Source: Paenibacillus albicereus | Lineage (GTDB): Bacteria > Bacillota > Bacilli > Paenibacillales > Paenibacillaceae | Length of the DNA stretch: 64,000 bases | Assembly: GCF_012676905.1 (NCBI RefSeq) | Contig: NZ_CP051428.1 | Coordinates: 2,194,001 to 2,258,000 of the forward strand | Reading direction: 5' to 3' | The notes under the pieces: model-generated | What the model was told of the DNA's origin: nothing | Database searches by the model: none | Seen by the model: the letters and a program-made list of their open reading frames with translations, nothing else | Part shown: positions 61,063 through 64,000 of the stretch, one piece after another | Numbering within the stretch: the first letter of the stretch is position 1 | Layout of the letters: each line of letters starts with the position of its first letter | Translations under genes and position numbers: made by a program

Positions 61063-61282
61063 TCGCTGCAAGACAGGCACGCATAGAGGAAGCTCCTCCG
61101 CTCGATGGAGGAGTCTGTTCAAGTCCGCCGCTTTGGCTGCAGGATGGAATTCGGCGCACGTGCGCCGGATCTGCCGTAGGCCCGGGCCGGTCGGTCTGTT
61201 CCCGCATTTCCGAGCGGCTTATTTGCCGTCCGGAAGCTCCGGGCTCTTGCAGCTGTCTCGCGGCGACGATCCGATTACCCGT

Positions 61283-61324
61283 CACCCCCGAAGGGCGCCA
61301 CAGGCGTCAATCGGGGGTGTTTTT
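61283..61324 (+). terminator. Riboswitch-controlled terminator overlapping the ribD ribosome site
   Basis: CACCCCCGA (61283-61291) pairs perfectly with TCGGGGGTG (61311-61319), followed by five T. The ribD start lies only three bases after the T-run, and the sole ribosome-site-like sequence, GGGGGTG, is the right arm of this stem. The hairpin can therefore stop transcription and also hide the ribosome site. Confidence 0.8.
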
Positions 61325-61327
61325 GCA

Positions 61328-62443
61328 TTGAGGGAAACGATCGATGATCGATTTTACATGGAGCTTGCGCTCGGCATGGCGGCCAAGACGGCCGGCCAGA
61401 CCGGAATCAACCCGGCCGTCGGCTGCGTCGTCGTCAAGGACGGCCGCATCGTCGGCCTCGGCGCCCATCTCAAGCGGGGCGAGGGGCATGCGGAGGTGCA
61501 TGCGCTGGCCATGGCGGGAGAAGAAGCTCGGGGAGCGACGGCCTACGTCACGCTGGAGCCGTGCAGCCATTACGGCCGCACGCCGCCTTGCAGCGATCGC
61601 TTGATCGCCGCCGGCATCGCCCGCGTCGTCGTCGCCGAGCTCGATCCGAATCCGCTCGTCTCGGGCACCGGCATGGCCAAGCTGCAGGCGGCCGGCATCG
61701 AGACGGAGGCGGGCGTCATGGAAGCAGAGGCTCGGCGGCGAAGCGAGCCGTTCCGCAAGTTCATCACGACCCGGCTGCCGTACGTCACGCTCAAGACGGC
61801 CTCCACGCTGGACGGCCGCATCGCGACCGCGAGCGGCGACAGCCGCTGGGTGACCGGGCCGGAGGCGCGAGCGGCCGTGCATGCGATGCGCCATCGCCAT
61901 ATGGGCATCCTGGTCGGCATCGGCACCGTGCTGGCGGACGATCCGAGCCTGACGACGCGTCTGGACGTGCCGGGCTTGCATCCGGTCCGGATCGTCGCCG
62001 ATTCGGCCTTGCGGCTGCCGCTGGATTCGAAGCTCGTTCGCGACGGAGCCGCGCCGACGATCGCGCTGGCGTCTGGAGCCGCCGACGAAGGCCGGGCCGA
62101 GGCGCTGAGGGCGGCCGGCGTCGAGGTCATCCGCTGCGGCATTGGAGCCTCTGTGGAGCTGCAGGAAGCGATGCGGCTGCTCGGCGAACGCGAGATCGGC
62201 TCCATCCTGCTCGAAGGCGGCGGGCGTCTGAACGGCTCGATGCTGGCGGCGGGGCTGGTAGACCGGATCTGCGTGTTCCTGGCGCCCAAGATCATCGGCG
62301 GAGAGGATGCCCCCTCGTCGTTCCGCTTCGCCGGCTTCGAGCGGATGGCGGACGCGATCGAGCTGGACGACGTCGAGGTAGAGCGGTACGGACGCGATGT
62401 TTGCATCAGCGGCAAGCCTGCCGCCGGGGGAGGGATCGGCTGA
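61328..62443 (+). CDS. ribD: Bifunctional riboflavin deaminase / reductase RibD
   Basis: The 371-residue enzyme carries out two steps after GTP cyclohydrolase II: deamination and side-chain reduction of the pyrimidine. The zinc deaminase domain has HAEVHA and LEPCSHYGRTPPCSD (about 49-80). The reductase domain starts near LPYVTLKTASTLDGRIA and has LLEGGGRLNGSML. TTG at 61328 is chosen, as the only start with a plausible ribosome site; an ATG ten codons later has none. It overlaps nothing and precedes ribE by one base. Confidence 0.92.
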   Translation: MRETIDDRFYMELALGMAAKTAGQTGINPAVGCVVVKDGRIVGLGAHLKRGEGHAEVHALAMAGEEARGATAYVTLEPCSHYGRTPPCSDRLIAAGIARVVVAELDPNPLVSGTGMAKLQAAGIETEAGVMEAEARRRSEPFRKFITTRLPYVTLKTASTLDGRIATASGDSRWVTGPEARAAVHAMRHRHMGILVGIGTVLADDPSLTTRLDVPGLHPVRIVADSALRLPLDSKLVRDGAAPTIALASGAADEGRAEALRAAGVEVIRCGIGASVELQEAMRLLGEREIGSILLEGGGRLNGSMLAAGLVDRICVFLAPKIIGGEDAPSSFRFAGFERMADAIELDDVEVERYGRDVCISGKPAAGGGIG

Positions 62444-62444
62444 C

Positions 62445-63128
62445 ATGTTCACGGGGTTGATTGAAGAAATCGGGGAGCTGCGCGGCGTCGCTCGAAAAGG
62501 CGAGGCGCTCGTGCTCCGCATCGGAGCCGCCAGCGTGCTGGAGGGCGTCCGGCTGGGCGACAGCATCGCCGTCAACGGCGTCTGCCTGACGGTCACCGGC
62601 TGGAGCTCGGACAGCTTTGAGGCCGACGTCATGCCGGAGACGTACCGGCATACGAATCTCGGCGAACTGCCCGCGGGCAGCCCGCTCAACCTGGAGCGGG
62701 CGATGCGGGCGGACGGCCGCTTCGGCGGCCACATCGTCCAAGGCCATGTGGACGGCATCGGGCGGATCGCGGAGCGCAGGGCGTACGCCAACGCGGTGCT
62801 GTTCACGATCCGGCTGGAGGACGAGGGCTTGCGCCGCTACATCATCCCGCGCGGCTCGATCGCGGTGGACGGCGTCAGCCTGACGGTGACGGAGGCGGGG
62901 GAGGGGGTATTTTCCGTGTCGATCATTCCGCATACGCTGGCCGAGACCGTGCTGCAGCGCAAGCACCCGGGCGCGACCGTCAATCTCGAATGCGACGTGC
63001 TCGGCAAATATGTCGACCATTTGCTGCGGTTCGGCGGACGGGCGGAAAGCGCCGATTCCGGCAAGCCGGGACGCGCGGCCGGCGGTTCGCTTAGCGCGGC
63101 CTTCCTGGCGGAGAACGGATTCGCATGA
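62445..63128 (+). CDS. ribE: Riboflavin synthase alpha chain
   Basis: This 227-residue enzyme dismutates 6,7-dimethyl-8-ribityllumazine to riboflavin. Two lumazine-binding repeats are clear: [10 protein letters not shown] with [11 protein letters not shown], then [13 protein letters not shown] with [12 protein letters not shown] Gly/Ala-rich C-terminal tail follows. GGGGGAGGG precedes the ATG at 62445. It lies between ribD and ribBA as in the standard operon. Confidence 0.95.
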   Translation: MFTGLIEEIGELRGVARKGEALVLRIGAASVLEGVRLGDSIAVNGVCLTVTGWSSDSFEADVMPETYRHTNLGELPAGSPLNLERAMRADGRFGGHIVQGHVDGIGRIAERRAYANAVLFTIRLEDEGLRRYIIPRGSIAVDGVSLTVTEAGEGVFSVSIIPHTLAETVLQRKHPGATVNLECDVLGKYVDHLLRFGGRAESADSGKPGRAAGGSLSAAFLAENGFA

Positions 63129-63154
63129 GACAAGGGAACGAAGGAGGAGACAGC

Positions 63155-64000
63155 ATGGAACGATTCGATCATCAAGACGCCAGCGAGCCGTTCGATACGA
63201 TCGAAGACGCCGTCCAGGATTTGCTGGCCGGCAAGCCGGTCATCGTCGTCGACGACGAGGATCGCGAGAACGAAGGCGATCTCATCGCGCTCGCCGACAC
63301 GATTTCGCCGGCCGTCATCAATTTCATGATTACCGAGGCGCGGGGGCTCGTCTGCGTGCCGATCGCGGCGGATCGCGCCCGGGAGCTCGACCTGCCGCCG
63401 ATGGTCGCCCGCAATACGGATTATCACGGCACGGCGTTCACGGTGTCCGTCGACCATATCCGCACGACGACCGGCATCTCCGCGCATGAGCGCGCCGAGA
63501 CGGTGCGGGCGCTCGTCGACGGCGCGGCACGGGCCGACGATTTCCGCCGGCCGGGCCATATCTTTCCGCTGATCGCCAAGGACGGCGGCGTGCTGCGGCG
63601 AGCCGGCCATACGGAGGCGGCGATCGATCTGGCCAAGCTGTGCGGCGCCAAGCCGGGTGGGGTCATCTGCGAGATCATCCGCGAGGACGGCACGATGGCG
63701 CGCCTCCCGGACCTGGTGGATTTCAAGCGCAAGCACGGCCTCAAGCTGATTACGATCCAGTCGCTGATCGAGCATCGCAATCGCCGCGAGCAGCTGGTGG
63801 AGCGGGTCGTCGAAGTGAACATGCCGACCGATTTCGGCGTCTTCCGCGCGGTCGCCTATACGAACGAGGTCGACGGCAAGGAGCATGTCGCTTTTGTCAA
63901 AGGAGAGATCGACCCGGAGCAGCCGACGCTCGTGCGGGTGCACTCGGAATGCCTGACCGGAGATGTGTTCCACTCCCGGCGCTGCGACTGCGGCCCGCAG
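63155..64000 (+). CDS. ribBA: RibBA, DHBP synthase / GTP cyclohydrolase II (cut by the window end)
   Basis: This partial frame of 282 codons is open to the last base. The N-terminal 3,4-dihydroxy-2-butanone 4-phosphate synthase domain is complete, with [28 protein letters not shown] and [14 protein letters not shown]. The GTP cyclohydrolase II domain begins near [15 protein letters not shown]. The window stops within [20 protein letters not shown], the zinc site. GAAGGAGGAG precedes the ATG. A ribH gene would be expected beyond the edge. Confidence 0.95.
   Translation, partial: MERFDHQDASEPFDTIEDAVQDLLAGKPVIVVDDEDRENEGDLIALADTISPAVINFMITEARGLVCVPIAADRARELDLPPMVARNTDYHGTAFTVSVDHIRTTTGISAHERAETVRALVDGAARADDFRRPGHIFPLIAKDGGVLRRAGHTEAAIDLAKLCGAKPGGVICEIIREDGTMARLPDLVDFKRKHGLKLITIQSLIEHRNRREQLVERVVEVNMPTDFGVFRAVAYTNEVDGKEHVAFVKGEIDPEQPTLVRVHSECLTGDVFHSRRCDCGPQ

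Noticed and set aside
60894-61331. 145-codon frame over the FMN riboswitch
   Set aside because: It covers the aptamer and terminator, which are clearly RNA structures, and has no ribosome site.

Overview
The window is a G+C-rich stretch of chromosome from an endospore-forming Firmicute. The gene order follows the Bacillus subtilis yqh-yqi-yqj-yqk region closely: mntR, yqhQRST, efp, spoIIIAA-AH, accBC, nusB-folD-xseAB-ispA-dxs, argR-recN-spoIVB-spo0A, bkd, nudF, spoIIM, fur, xerD, punA, dacF-spoIIA, spoVA, lysA, ppiB and rib. High G+C, many GTG and TTG starts preceded by strong AGGAGG-type ribosome sites, a LipB-type octanoyltransferase and the synteny suggest Paenibacillaceae (Paenibacillus or a close relative). 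The family assignment is inference. No rRNA, tRNA, insertion sequence, prophage or CRISPR array was seen.

Positions 1-1457 carry no credible gene. They hold a roughly 51-bp tandem repeat with a higher-order five-unit period, a strong bidirectional terminator, a long imperfect hairpin and a second, unrelated 44-45-bp tandem repeat. Next, on the minus strand, is a tightly overlapping oxidoreductase - AraC regulator - oxidoreductase cassette (1458-4542). The plus strand then has yidD, a T-box leader with metG, and ccdA, followed by the spore photoproduct lyase gene on the minus strand.

From 9.4 to 38 kb lies the conserved sporulation and housekeeping backbone: manganese regulator mntR; yqhQ/yqhR; aroQ; an Xaa-Pro peptidase; efp; aspartokinase; the eight-gene spoIIIA operon behind a recognisable sigma-E promoter; acetyl-CoA carboxylase accBC; an Asp23/AmaP/DUF2273 membrane-stress trio; nusB through dxs and a TlyA-like protein; an unrecognised membrane-anchored protein behind LexA-like boxes; argR; recN; spoIVB; and spo0A with two 0A boxes and a sigma-H-like promoter.

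From 38.7 to 44.5 kb is a branched-chain 2-oxoacid dehydrogenase operon (lpd, bkdAA, bkdAB, bkdB) that ends with lipB, which makes the lipoyl cofactor the complex needs. Two very small genes stand out here and downstream: a Prli42-like stressosome miniprotein (44580-44678) and mciZ, the mother-cell FtsZ inhibitor (46073-46219), divergent from nudF.

From 47 to 60 kb come spoIIM, fur, an inserted subtilisin-type protease gene, yqzK (DUF4227), xerD, punA, a Spo0E-like phosphatase gene, dacF-spoIIAA-spoIIAB-sigF, a reduced spoVA cluster (AA, AB, AF only) and lysA. The SpoVAF protein carries a roughly 260-residue charged N-terminal extension with four copies of a W/L-x-x-x-L-L acidic motif. The window ends with ppiB and a riboflavin operon (ribD, ribE, ribBA, the last cut by the window edge) under an FMN riboswitch whose terminator hairpin appears also to contain the ribD ribosome-binding site.
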